Assembly: GCF_001592265.1 (NCBI RefSeq)
Contig: NZ_BCWP01000011.1
Coordinates: 1-64,000 of the forward strand
Source: Curvibacter delicatus NBRC 14919
Lineage (GTDB): Bacteria; Pseudomonadota; Gammaproteobacteria; Burkholderiales; Burkholderiaceae_C
Direction of reading: 5' to 3'
Length of the DNA stretch: 64,000 nt
Both the position numbers and the translations under genes were made by a program. Positions 30,301-37,817 of this stretch are shown here, piece after piece. Numbering within the stretch: position 1 is the stretch's first letter; every line of letters begins with the position of its first letter. The notes under the pieces were generated by a model. It had not been told where the DNA came from, did no database searches, and saw nothing but the letters and a program-made list of their open reading frames with translations.

Positions 30301-30448
30301 TGATCTTGACCTGGGTCGACGAGACGTCCGGGAAGGCGTCGATCGGCAGGTCGCGAAACGCCAGGGTGCCGGCGCCCACCAGGCCCAGTGTCAGCACCAG
30401 GACCAGCAGCCGCTGCGACAGCGCAAAAGCAATCAGACGTGCCAGCAT
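27392..30448 (-). CDS. Heavy-metal RND efflux transporter, system 1
   Basis: The 1018-residue protein is an inner-membrane RND pump of the heavy-metal (HME) group. It has twelve helices and two large periplasmic loops, opening RLIAFALSQRLLVLVLTLG. The helix-4 region reads GGLAIAIGMLVDAAVVVVEN, with Asp401 and Glu408, which is the GG..AIG..D..EN pattern rather than the DFGxxVDGAVxxxEN pattern of Czc-type divalent pumps. That suggests a substrate group different from system 2, but the metal is not proven. The ATG at 30448 overlaps the adaptor stop; a GTG one codon upstream is also possible. It uses proton flow to drive metal out through the adaptor and TolC-family channel. Confidence 0.92.
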   Translation of the reverse strand: MLARLIAFALSQRLLVLVLTLGLVGAGTLAFRDLPIDAFPDVSSTQVKIILKAPGMTPAEVESRVVIPIEQELLGLPHQTMLRSRSKYAIADITLDFADGTDIYWARQQVSERLNGVMDQLPAGLSGGLAPITTPLGEMFMFTIEGEATLTEKRTLLDTVIRPQLRGIPGVADINSLGGHARAFEVVPDVAALAARRVSLAQLQAALAANNRNDGAGRLASGEESLLVRSDGSIRTLDDVRAIAVLERNGQAVRVGDVAEVRMGSLTRYGAVSQDGKREAVEGLVLGLRGANAQKVVREVKARLEIIGKTLPPGITVKPFYDRGNLVERAVNTVSKALMEAIVLVLVLLLLFLGNLRAALVVALILPLSALGTFILMQQFNLSANLMSLGGLAIAIGMLVDAAVVVVENLQARPSAAGKLQLHDVFRAVQEVALPVTSGMFIIMMVFVPLLTLQGLEGKMFAPVAITIVFALLTSLLLSLTVIPVLASFFLKGGDHATPRLVLWLERNYSRMLDWALGHSRPVVGASVALLVLAVGLYTLVGKSFMPSMDEGDAILQVEKLPSINLETSVAMDQALQRRVLAAVPEVSSIVARVGADELGLDPMGLNETDTFLVLKPKAEWRFDSKEAVLDEVRKVGAEFAGINLSFTQPIEMRTAEMLSGVRGDVAVKIFGSDPQVLNQLAEQMVKLLSGISGSEDVITVKNEGVQYFRVVIDRVAAGRLGLSVEQIQNDLRTLVEGLPVGTVLVDARRVPLLLRGPAATQMTPATFAQLRLPLADGQAIPLSHVATLEVVDGPVKIERENSSRMAVVRANVRDRDLVGFVDEAKAAVAKNITLPPGVHVTWGGQFENQQRAAARLTLVIPVVLGLIVLLLFATLGTLRQALLVFANIPFALVGGVVALAVSGEYLSVPASVGFIALMGIAVLNGLVLVTHFNQLLARGMALEDVVHQGALRRLRPVLMTASITALGLVPLLLATGPGSEIQRPLAVVVIGGLFSATALTLLLLPILFRRFGVAVKS

Positions 30449-31593
30449 CACTGCCCCGCGCCAGCGTCAGCGCCCAGACCGAGCCAAGCGCCCTTGATGG
30501 CCGCCACGCCCTTGACCGCCACCTCGTCCCCGGCCTTGAGTCCGGAGGTGATGAGCACCTCGCTGCCGCCCCCGGGGCCCATGGTCACGACCACGGCGCG
30601 AAAACCCTGCGGCTGGCGCACGAACACGTAATGACGGCCACCCTGCTGCACCACGGCCGCCGTCGGCACGCTGAAGACACCTGCCGCAGAGACTGCCGTC
30701 CCCTGCCAGCGCAGGTGCACAAACTGGTTGATGCGCAGGCAGTCCTCGCGCCCCGTCAGTTCAGCACGCAACTGCACACCCTGTGTCGTGCTGCTCAATT
30801 GCGGCGAGAGCGCGGTGATGTGCGCCGGCGTCTTGCAGCCGTCCACCTGCAGGGCATCCCCCACACGCAGCGCCTGTGCCTGCTCGCGCGAGGCCTGCAA
30901 TTCGATCGCCAGCTGGCCGGCGCGCGCAATGTGCGCCACCAGGCTGCCGGCTTCCAGCCGCTGGCCCGGGGTGGCCATCTGTTCCAGCACCGTGCCAGCC
31001 ACCGGCGCCACCAGCGTCAGCTGCGGCGACAGACCGGCGTTTTTGGACGCCTGCGCCAATGCGGCCTCGCCCACACCCGCCAGGCGCAGCGCCTGGCGGC
31101 GCTCGCGTGCGGCCAGTGTTGCCATCTCGGCCTGGGCGCGCGACTCATTGCGGCGGTGCTCGGACACGATGCCGTCCGCAAACATCTGTTCGTCACGCTG
31201 CGCCTTGCCCTGCGCCAGCCGGGCCTGCGTATCGGCCATGAGCCACTCGCGTTGCCACTGCGCCAGTTCCGGACTCATGATGCGCGCCACCGGCTGGCCG
31301 GCGCGCACGGTCTGCATCGGTGCCACCAGCACGCTTTGCACCACGCCGGCCACCGGCATGCTGACCACATCGCTTTGCTGCGCCGGCAGCACCACCGTGC
31401 CTTGCAGCAGCACGGCACCGCCCCCGCCGGTTTGCGCCTGCACTTGCACCGTGCTCACGCCGGCACCGGCTTCCAGCTTCTTGTTCCAGGGAATGGGTTT
31501 GGTGGCATCCTGCGCCACCACGGGGCCAGCAAGGACCACGAGGAGGCTGGCAACACCCAGGGTGGTACGGGAAAGTCGGGGGGGAAAAAGCAT
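30448..31593 (-). CDS. RND periplasmic adaptor, system 1
   Basis: The 381-residue protein is a HlyD-fold adaptor with a signal peptide (VASLLVVLAGPVVAQ). It links the RND pump to the outer-membrane channel. The coiled-coil hairpin is around residues 120-190 and the lipoyl half-motif around LVAPVAGTVLEQMATPGQRLEAG. No lipobox is seen, so it is probably a soluble or N-terminally processed periplasmic protein. It heads the operon and is divergent from the porin gene at 31724. A perfect 7-base inverted repeat and a TAATC/GATTA pair lie in the shared 130-base gap. Confidence 0.88.
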   Translation of the reverse strand: MLFPPRLSRTTLGVASLLVVLAGPVVAQDATKPIPWNKKLEAGAGVSTVQVQAQTGGGGAVLLQGTVVLPAQQSDVVSMPVAGVVQSVLVAPMQTVRAGQPVARIMSPELAQWQREWLMADTQARLAQGKAQRDEQMFADGIVSEHRRNESRAQAEMATLAARERRQALRLAGVGEAALAQASKNAGLSPQLTLVAPVAGTVLEQMATPGQRLEAGSLVAHIARAGQLAIELQASREQAQALRVGDALQVDGCKTPAHITALSPQLSSTTQGVQLRAELTGREDCLRINQFVHLRWQGTAVSAAGVFSVPTAAVVQQGGRHYVFVRQPQGFRAVVVTMGPGGGSEVLITSGLKAGDEVAVKGVAAIKGAWLGLGADAGAGQ

Positions 31594-31640
31594 GGCTGAT
31601 TTAAAATGGCCCGGTTCGAAGGATAACCGTCTTTCAACTC

Positions 31641-31656
31641 TAATCCATTCCGATTA
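31641..31656. promoter_or_regulatory. Candidate operator TAATC-N6-GATTA
   Basis: TAATC-CATTCC-GATTA is a perfect 5-base inverted repeat about 48 bases upstream of the RND system 1 adaptor. The spacing and AT content are those expected for a response-regulator or similar dimer site. The two-component system at 33075-35191 is the nearest candidate regulator. Confidence 0.4.
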
Positions 31657-31677
31657 AGGCCTGCTTAAGCATTGGCG

Positions 31678-31699
31678 GTATGACGCGGCTCTGTCATAC
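31678..31699. promoter_or_regulatory. Candidate operator GTATGAC-N8-GTCATAC
   Basis: GTATGAC and GTCATAC form a perfect 7-base inverted repeat with an 8-base spacer. It ends 24 bases before the porin start codon, so it would overlap the porin promoter or leader. A repressor or response-regulator site fits best. Confidence 0.45.
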
Positions 31700-31723
31700 C
31701 CCCATGGTAGGCTCAAGTTTCCC

Positions 31724-33078
31724 ATGTTTAACGTCCGCCTCCGCCGCTTCCTGCCGGCCTCGTCCCTTGCTGTTGCCTTCGCAACGGCCAGCACCGCTTT
31801 GCAGGCACAGACGCCGGACGAGGCGCCCCGGTGGTCGTTTCACGGCCAAACCACTTTCGTCTGGCAGGCCAAACCGGCTTTTCATGCGGCCTACAACGGG
31901 CCCAACAGCATGAGCCCGCTGGAGGAGCGCTCCTATTCGCTCACCGCCACGGCCGACATCGGCCTGCGCCTGTGGCAAGGCGCCCAGCTGCACCTGAATC
32001 CGGAGTCCACCAAAGGTGAGCCGCTGTCGCGCCTGACCGGCGCCGGCGGCCTGTCCAACGGCGAGCTGGCACGCACCTCCGGGGCGGAAATCAATACCTA
32101 CCGGGCCCGCCTGTTCCTGCTGCAGCGCTGGAATGCCGGCGGCGAGGATGAGACCATCGAAGCCGGTTTCAACGAGATCGGCGGCCGCGCCAGCGCGCGA
32201 CGCTGGACGCTGGTGGTGGGCAACTATTCGCTGCTCGACTACTTTGACACCAACCCCTACGCCAAGGACCCGCGCAGCCAGTTCCACAACTGGGCTTTCA
32301 TGACACACGGCGCCTGGGACTACGCTGCCGACTCGCGCGGCTACAGCAACGCCATCCTGCTCGAATACAGCACGCCGACCTGGGCTGTGCGCGCCGCACG
32401 CGCGGCCGTACCGGTCGAATCCAATGGCCTGGCGCTGGACAGCGACCTGAGCCGCCGTTATGGCGACCAGCTGGAAATCGAATCCGACCTGCCGCTGCAG
32501 CTGCCCGCCGGGCCGTTGCGCGCCAGTGCGCTGTGGTTCCGCAACCAGGCCGTGATGGGCAGCTACGCCGAGGCGCTGGCCCTGGGTGGAACACCCGACG
32601 TGGGCAAGGTGCGGCGCGAACAGAGCAAGACCGGCTGGGGTTTCACCCTGCTGGCACCGCTGGCCGAGGATGCCGGCCTGTTCCTGCGCCTTAACGCCAA
32701 CGACGGCGGCACGGAAACCTACGCTTTCACCGAGATTGACCGGCAGACCGCCATCGGCGGGCAGTTCACCGGCGCCGCCTGGGGCCGCCGTGCCGACCGC
32801 TGGGGTGTGGCCCTGGCCATCAACGACATTTCCGACCCGCACCGCGATTACCTGAAGGCCGGGGGCAGGGCTTTTTCCTGGGTGACGGCCGGCTCAACTA
32901 CGCGCCGGAACGCGTGCAGGAAGCCTGGTACCGCTGGGCCTTGCCCGAGTGGGGCACGCGGGTGGGCAAGGTGCAATCGGCGGTGTCACTCGGCTGGCAA
33001 CACATCAGCAACCCGGGTTACAACCAGGACCGGGGCCCGGTACAGGTCTACTCGCTGCGCTGGCACAGCGAGTTCTAG
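31724..33078 (+). pseudogene. OprB-family porin, frameshifted as read
   Basis: The first 380 or so codons encode an outer-membrane OprB-type carbohydrate porin with a signal peptide (LAVAFATASTALQA) and repeated motifs such as NSMSPLEERSYSLTATADIGLRLW in pieces, FHNWAFMTHGAWDYAAD and DYLKAGG. At 32862-32866, in GCCGGGGGCAGG, the frame slips by one base. After adding one G the rest reads QGFFLGDGRLNYAPERVQ and ends in QVYSLRWHSEF at TAG 33078, giving 451 residues and a normal OprB C-terminal Phe. The unshifted frame runs to 33310 through nonsense. The restored stop shares CTAG with the stop of the convergent kinase gene. The slip in a G run may be a real mutation or a sequencing error. Function: passive outer-membrane diffusion of solutes, here next to metal efflux genes. 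Confidence 0.85.
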
Positions 33079-34493
33079 GTTGCGCTGGCGACGGGAAAAC
33101 TCACCGTCGCCCTCAGGCCCTGCCCGCTGGGCGCGTCGCCGAGTTCGAACCCGGCATGCATCACAGCTGCGAATTTGGCGACGATGGCCAGGCCCAGGCC
33201 CGCCCCCTGCCCCAGCCGATCCGCCTGCACCCCGCGCACGCCGCGCTGCATCAGGTGACGGCGCTCCTCGGGTGACAGGCCCGGACCATTGTCGATCACC
33301 GACAGCGTGACCACACCCTCCTGCTTCGCCAGCACCACCGTCACCGAACTGTCCTGGCCCTGCGGCGCACGACCGTAGCGCAGGGCGTTGTCGATCAGGT
33401 TGCCCAGCACCCCTTCAATCAGTGCCACATTGCCGGCCACCCACAAGCGCTGCTCCAGCCCTTGCACCCCCAGGTCCACCCCGGCGGCATCGGCTCGCGG
33501 GATGTAGCGCAACACTGTTTCATGCACCACCTCGTCCAGCGCCACGGGCGCGTTCTGCACCCCTGCATCAGCCTCCTCGGCCAATGCCAGCGCCAGCAAC
33601 TGCTCGACCAGACGGCTGGCGCGCGCCTCACTGGCGCCGATGCGCTGCAACTGCTCACGCCACAGCGCCGGGTCCTGCTGTGCCAAGCCGTATTCGGCCA
33701 GCGCGCGAATGCCGGCCAGCGGGGTGCGCAGTTCATGCGCCACATTGCCGGAAAACTCGCGCTGCGCCTGCATGCTGTGGCTGACGCGGGCCAGCAAGGC
33801 ATTGATGGCTGTGCCCAGGTGCTCGATGTCACTGGAGCTGGCCGACACCGGCACCGGCGTCAGGTCCAGCGCGTCGCGCTGCTCGACCGAGCGCTGCAAC
33901 TCGGCCAGCGGCCGCAACTCCTGCCCGATGATGAGGCGCAACCAACCCGCCAACACCAGCAACAGCAGCACCTGCGGTGCCACGGAATACAAGAGCACGT
34001 TGTGCAGCAAGGCATCGCGGCTGCCCATGGTCTGCGCCACCACCACCACAAAAGGACCCGGTTCGCTGCGCAGCAGCACCACGCTGCGCAAGTTCTTGCC
34101 CTGGTAGCTGATCTCGGAAAAGCGGGTACGGGCCGGCGCTTCGGGCCGGGGCGCATGCAGGCCGGGGTGGCCGGCCATCACCGAACCATCCGGCCGCTGC
34201 ACGGCAAAAAACACGTTTTCGCTCTGGTCAAACAGCACCGCGCTCATCTCGCGGGTCGAGAGCTCCAGCGCCAGATCATCCGCATGGAGCTTGACGCGCG
34301 AGGCCAGGGCATAGGCATCATCAAGCAGGGCGCGGTCAAACGCCTTCTGCGCAAAATAGTAGGCCACGCCCACGGTGAGTGCCGTGCCCAGCAGCCAGGT
34401 CAGGGCCAGTGGCCACAGCACATGGCGCACCACCCGCGCCCGCAGCGAGGACTTGCGCGACAAGGCCTCAGCCGCGGCCGGCACGGCGTTCAA
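33075..34493 (-). CDS. Sensor histidine kinase
   Basis: The 472-residue protein is a membrane histidine kinase. It has two helices (near residues 29-49 and 168-188) flanking a periplasmic sensor of the 2CSK_N type, a HAMP-like linker, and a HisKA domain with the phosphorylated His253 in NVAHELRTPL. The ATP-binding domain shows the N box NLIDNALRYG, the G1 box DNGPGLSPEE and the G2 box GAGLGLAIV. It is likely to sense a periplasmic metal or envelope signal and to control one or both RND operons (inference). Its start overlaps the response-regulator stop as ATGA, and its stop overlaps that of the porin. Confidence 0.93.
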   Translation of the reverse strand: MNAVPAAAEALSRKSSLRARVVRHVLWPLALTWLLGTALTVGVAYYFAQKAFDRALLDDAYALASRVKLHADDLALELSTREMSAVLFDQSENVFFAVQRPDGSVMAGHPGLHAPRPEAPARTRFSEISYQGKNLRSVVLLRSEPGPFVVVVAQTMGSRDALLHNVLLYSVAPQVLLLLVLAGWLRLIIGQELRPLAELQRSVEQRDALDLTPVPVSASSSDIEHLGTAINALLARVSHSMQAQREFSGNVAHELRTPLAGIRALAEYGLAQQDPALWREQLQRIGASEARASRLVEQLLALALAEEADAGVQNAPVALDEVVHETVLRYIPRADAAGVDLGVQGLEQRLWVAGNVALIEGVLGNLIDNALRYGRAPQGQDSSVTVVLAKQEGVVTLSVIDNGPGLSPEERRHLMQRGVRGVQADRLGQGAGLGLAIVAKFAAVMHAGFELGDAPSGQGLRATVSFPVASAT

Positions 34494-35191
34494 ACCGGCT
34501 CTCCCGACACTGGCTCCAGCACATACCCCAGGCCACGCAAGGTACGGATACCGGCCCCGCTGCCTGCCAGCTTCTTGCGCAGGCGTGAAATGAAGGCCTC
34601 CAGCGCGTTGTCTGCCAGGGCCTCGTCAAAGTCGGAGAGCTTGTCCGACAGCACCCGCTTGCTGACCACCCGGCCCGGCGGGGTCATCAGCTCCCACAGC
34701 ACCTCGAACTCGCGTGCCGGCAACTCAAGCAAAGACGCATCGATTGAAAAGCGGCGCGCCTTGCGGTCCAGGGCCAGACGGCCGACCTCGAAGCGGTCTT
34801 CCGTGCCCTGGGTGCGGCGCACCAGGGCCCGCAGGCGCGCTTCGACCTCGGCCAACTCAAACGGTTTGCCGAGGTAATCGTCCGCACCGGCATCGAGTCC
34901 AGCAATGCGTTCCTCGGTCCGATTTCTTGCCGTCAGCACCAGCACCGGCGTGCGGTCGCCGCGGGCGCGCGCTTCGCGCAGCACGGTCAGGCCGCTTCCA
35001 TGCTCGCTGTGGGGGCTGCCGGTCACGGGCAGGTTCAGGTCCAGCAGCACGGCATCAAAGGGCTGGACCTGCCAGAAATGGCGGGCCTGTTCCAGGGTTT
35101 CGGCCACATCCACCCGGTGCCCGGCATCGCGCAGGCTGTGCAGCATGACATCGCGCAGGATGGCATCGTCTTCGACCAGCAGGATTCTCAT
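34490..35191 (-). CDS. OmpR/PhoB-family response regulator
   Basis: The 233-residue protein has a receiver domain with the acidic pocket VEDDA, phospho-acceptor Asp51 in AVLLDLNLP, and the conserved Thr/Ser and Lys in LVLTAR and GKPFE. The C-terminal winged helix ends RTLRGLGYVLEP. The loop after Asp51 (VTGSPHSEHGSG) is longer than in most family members and contains two histidines. The start at 35191 (MRILLVEDD) is preferred to a longer frame to 35272. It overlaps the kinase gene and is divergent from RND system 2, with 88 bases between them. Confidence 0.93.
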   Translation of the reverse strand: MRILLVEDDAILRDVMLHSLRDAGHRVDVAETLEQARHFWQVQPFDAVLLDLNLPVTGSPHSEHGSGLTVLREARARGDRTPVLVLTARNRTEERIAGLDAGADDYLGKPFELAEVEARLRALVRRTQGTEDRFEVGRLALDRKARRFSIDASLLELPAREFEVLWELMTPPGRVVSKRVLSDKLSDFDEALADNALEAFISRLRKKLAGSGAGIRTLRGLGYVLEPVSGEPV

Positions 35192-35279
35192 GGAGGCAGC
35201 ACCAGCAACGGGGGCTCTACGCGTTTTCACCAAGCGGGAAGTCAGCCCGTGGTCAGTCGGCACTTTCGACAATCAGTCC

Positions 35280-36566
35280 ATGAGCATACGACAGTTCTTT
35301 CTGCTTTCAAGCCTGCTGCTGGCGCTGCCCGCGCTGGCTCAGGCCCCCGCCAGCGCAACGGTCTCGCTGGAACAGGCCCTGCAGGCCGCCCGCAACAACC
35401 TGGACGTCGCCCTGGCGCGCAATGCCCTGGCCGCCGCCCGTGCCGACATCGTGAGCGCCAACCGCGCACCGCTGCCCGTCCTGACGACCAAACTGAGCCA
35501 GATGGACCTGCAGAACGGCATCGGTGAAGGCAACTTCATGACCGAGAAGCGGGTCGACAAGTCGATCGGCCTGGACTGGACCTGGGAACGCGGCAACAAG
35601 CGCGAACTGCGCACCTTGACCGCCGAGCGCGCCGCCACGGCCGCCCAGGCCGACCTGGACGAGATCCGCACCCAGCAGCTGCTGGGCGTGCAGGCGGGGT
35701 TCTACAACCTGCTGGCCGCGCAGGAACGCCTGACCCAGGTGACGCAAATCGAGCGCAGCGCCGCCCAGCTCGCCATCACCGCCCAGAAACGTGTGCAAGC
35801 CGGCGATCTGGCAGCGCAGGATGCCGCCCGCACCGAGATCGAGGCCCAGCGCGCGCGCTCCGACGTCCAGCTGGCCGAGCTGGATCGCCAGCGCGCCGCC
35901 CTCATGCTGTGGCAATTCACCGGCCTGCCGACCCCGCCCGAGCAGTTGCAGGCGCAGACCGGCTGGCCCGCCCTGACGGGCGACATGCCCATGACAAACA
36001 GCCTGGACACCCTGGTGGACGCGCGCCCCGACGTGCGCGCCGCACAGGCCCGGGTACAGGCCGCACAAGCCGCGCTCGATGGCAGCACGGCGCTGCGCCG
36101 CTCCGACATCACCTGGGGTGCCTCCTACGACCATTACCCCGGCACCTCCACCGCACTGATCGAACTGCGCATGCAGATGCCCCTGCAATGGGGTTACAGC
36201 TATCAGGGCGAGATCGCACGCGCCAACGCCCAGTTGGCCCAGGCCCAGGACGGGCTGGAAAGAACCCGCCGCCAGGCCCGTGCCGAACTGCAGCGCCTGC
36301 AACAGGAAGCGCTCAACACGGCCCAACGCGCCCGGGCCTACGAAGTCGACATCCTGCCGCGCGCGCGCAAGGTGGCGGAGGGTGCCGAGCTGGCCTACAG
36401 CAAAGGTGCCATGTCGCTGACCGACCTGCTCGACGCGCGGCGCACCCTGCGTGCCACGCTGCTGGATGCTCTGACGGCCCGCGCCGACTATGCCAAGGCC
36501 GCCGGCGCCTGGCAGCTGCGCACCCAGGCCGAAGCCACGGCCGCGGCCCCCACCCCTTCCAACTGA
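35280..36566 (+). CDS. TolC-family outer-membrane channel of RND system 2
   Basis: The 428-residue protein is a CzcC-like outer-membrane efflux protein with a signal peptide (FLLSSLLLALPALAQA). Long helical repeats rich in Ala and Arg follow, such as ERAATAAQADLDEIRTQQLL, and YSKGAMSLTDLLDARRTL near the end is typical of the family. It would pair with the adaptor and RND genes that follow in the same direction. It is divergent from the response regulator, and the 88-base gap should carry the metal-responsive promoter. The ATG at 35280 is chosen because upstream in-frame sequence is antisense to the regulator gene. Confidence 0.9.
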   Translation: MSIRQFFLLSSLLLALPALAQAPASATVSLEQALQAARNNLDVALARNALAAARADIVSANRAPLPVLTTKLSQMDLQNGIGEGNFMTEKRVDKSIGLDWTWERGNKRELRTLTAERAATAAQADLDEIRTQQLLGVQAGFYNLLAAQERLTQVTQIERSAAQLAITAQKRVQAGDLAAQDAARTEIEAQRARSDVQLAELDRQRAALMLWQFTGLPTPPEQLQAQTGWPALTGDMPMTNSLDTLVDARPDVRAAQARVQAAQAALDGSTALRRSDITWGASYDHYPGTSTALIELRMQMPLQWGYSYQGEIARANAQLAQAQDGLERTRRQARAELQRLQQEALNTAQRARAYEVDILPRARKVAEGAELAYSKGAMSLTDLLDARRTLRATLLDALTARADYAKAAGAWQLRTQAEATAAAPTPSN

Positions 36567-36596
36567 ATACCGTCCCCTTCCAGACGTTGTTGAACC

Positions 36597-37817
36597 ATGC
36601 TGAACCGTTTTCTTCCCGTCCTCCTCCTCTCTGCCCTGGGACTGAGCGCCTGCACCGAGGCCCCCGCCCCTAAGGTGGAGGCGCCGGCACCGATCGTGCA
36701 GAACAACCAGCTGCGCTTTGCCGCCGGTCACCCGCAACTCAACCTGCTGCACGTCGCTGCCGCCGCACCCGCCAAGGCCATGACAGTCGAGTTGCCCGCC
36801 AAGCTGGTATGGAACGAAGAGCGCACACAGCGCATCTACCCGGCCTTTGCAGGCCGCGTCATGGGCATCAAGGCCGACGTCGGCCAGAAGGTCCTGCCAG
36901 GCACGCCGCTGGCCCTGCTGGCCTCGCCCGATTTCGGCCAGGCCCAAAGCGAAACCGCCAAGGCCGAGGCCGATGCCCGCCTGACACACAAGGCCCTGCA
37001 ACGCCAGCGCGAACTGTTCGAAGCCGGCATCGTCGCGCGCAAGGAACTGGAACAGGCCGAAACCGATGCTGACCGCGCGCAGGCCGAAGTCGCGCGCGCC
37101 CAGGCCCGTACCCGCCTGTACGGCAGCGGCAGTGGCGTCAACCAGCAACTGGCCCTGAGCGCCAGCATCAGCGGCGTGGTGGTGGAGCGCAACCTCAACC
37201 CCGGCCAGGAGGTGCGTCCCGATCTGGCCGGCCCAGGCGTGCCGGCGCTGTTTGTCGTCACCGATCCCTCTTCGCTCTGGATCCAGATCGATGCGCGTGA
37301 ATCGGAGGTTGGCATCGTGCACCCCGGCACGGCCTTCGAGCTCTCGATTCCGTCCCTGCCCGGGCAGACATTCCAAGGCAAGGTCATCGCCACGTCCGAC
37401 TTCATCGACCCCCTGACCCGCACCATCAAGATCCGCGGCGTGGTGGCCAATGCCGACCGCCGCCTCAAGGCCGAAATGCTGGCCACCGCCAAATTCGAGC
37501 GGACCTTCGAATCCGGCGTGGTGGTGCCTGCCGTCGCTGTGCTGCTGCGCGGCACCCGCCATTCCGTGTTCGTGCAAACCCGCCCCGGCGAATTCGAACG
37601 CCGCGCCGTGGAACTCGACTACGAAGGCCCGCGCGAGGTCGTGATTGCCAAAGGCCTGCAAGCCGGCGAGCAGGTCGTGGTTGAAAACGCCCTGCTGCTG
37701 GCACGTCTTCTGCGCCTTGCGGAAGAAGAGGCCAGAGCCCCCGACAATGCTGCCGCAGCAGCTACTAAATCTGTAGCGCCCGGCGCTGCCGCCGACACCG
37801 GAGCGGCGCAGAAATGA
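36597..37817 (+). CDS. RND periplasmic adaptor lipoprotein, system 2
   Basis: The 406-residue protein is a HlyD/CzcB-type adaptor with a lipoprotein signal and lipobox LSAC at about residue 19, so it is probably anchored in the inner membrane. It has a coiled-coil hairpin (residues 110-185), lipoyl half-motifs (YPAFAGRVMGIKADVGQKV, LSASISGVVVERNLNPGQEV) and beta-barrel and membrane-proximal domains. The last 30 or so residues are low complexity (NAAAAATKSVAPGAAA), and this stretch of DNA resembles a repeat family 1 core. Its stop overlaps the RND gene start as ATGA. Confidence 0.88.
   Translation: MLNRFLPVLLLSALGLSACTEAPAPKVEAPAPIVQNNQLRFAAGHPQLNLLHVAAAAPAKAMTVELPAKLVWNEERTQRIYPAFAGRVMGIKADVGQKVLPGTPLALLASPDFGQAQSETAKAEADARLTHKALQRQRELFEAGIVARKELEQAETDADRAQAEVARAQARTRLYGSGSGVNQQLALSASISGVVVERNLNPGQEVRPDLAGPGVPALFVVTDPSSLWIQIDARESEVGIVHPGTAFELSIPSLPGQTFQGKVIATSDFIDPLTRTIKIRGVVANADRRLKAEMLATAKFERTFESGVVVPAVAVLLRGTRHSVFVQTRPGEFERRAVELDYEGPREVVIAKGLQAGEQVVVENALLLARLLRLAEEEARAPDNAAAAATKSVAPGAAADTGAAQK
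37755..37790. repeat. Possible repeat family 1 core inside the adaptor gene
   Basis: GCTACTAAATCTGTAGC followed by GCCCGGCGCTG resembles the GCTAT...ATAGC plus CTTGGCGC order of the intergenic copies. The arms here, GCTAC and GTAGC, pair perfectly. It encodes part of the Ala-rich tail of the system 2 adaptor. It may be a chance match. Confidence 0.35.

Noticed and set aside
27605-30631. A 1008-codon open frame on the plus strand opposite the RND system 1 gene
   Set aside because: Its composition is rich in His, Gln and Arg with no domain pattern, as is usual for the opposite strand of a GC-rich gene, and the minus strand encodes a full RND protein.
33079-33310. Extension of the porin frame past 33078
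   Set aside because: The extension is Arg/Pro/Ala-rich nonsense antisense to the kinase gene and appears only because of the frameshift.
35307-37661. A 784-codon open frame on the minus strand opposite the RND system 2 genes
   Set aside because: It is antisense to two well-supported genes and has no recognisable motif or start region.
36597-37817. Adaptor of system 2 as a soluble non-lipoprotein
   Set aside because: The LSAC lipobox at the end of the hydrophobic segment fits a lipoprotein better.
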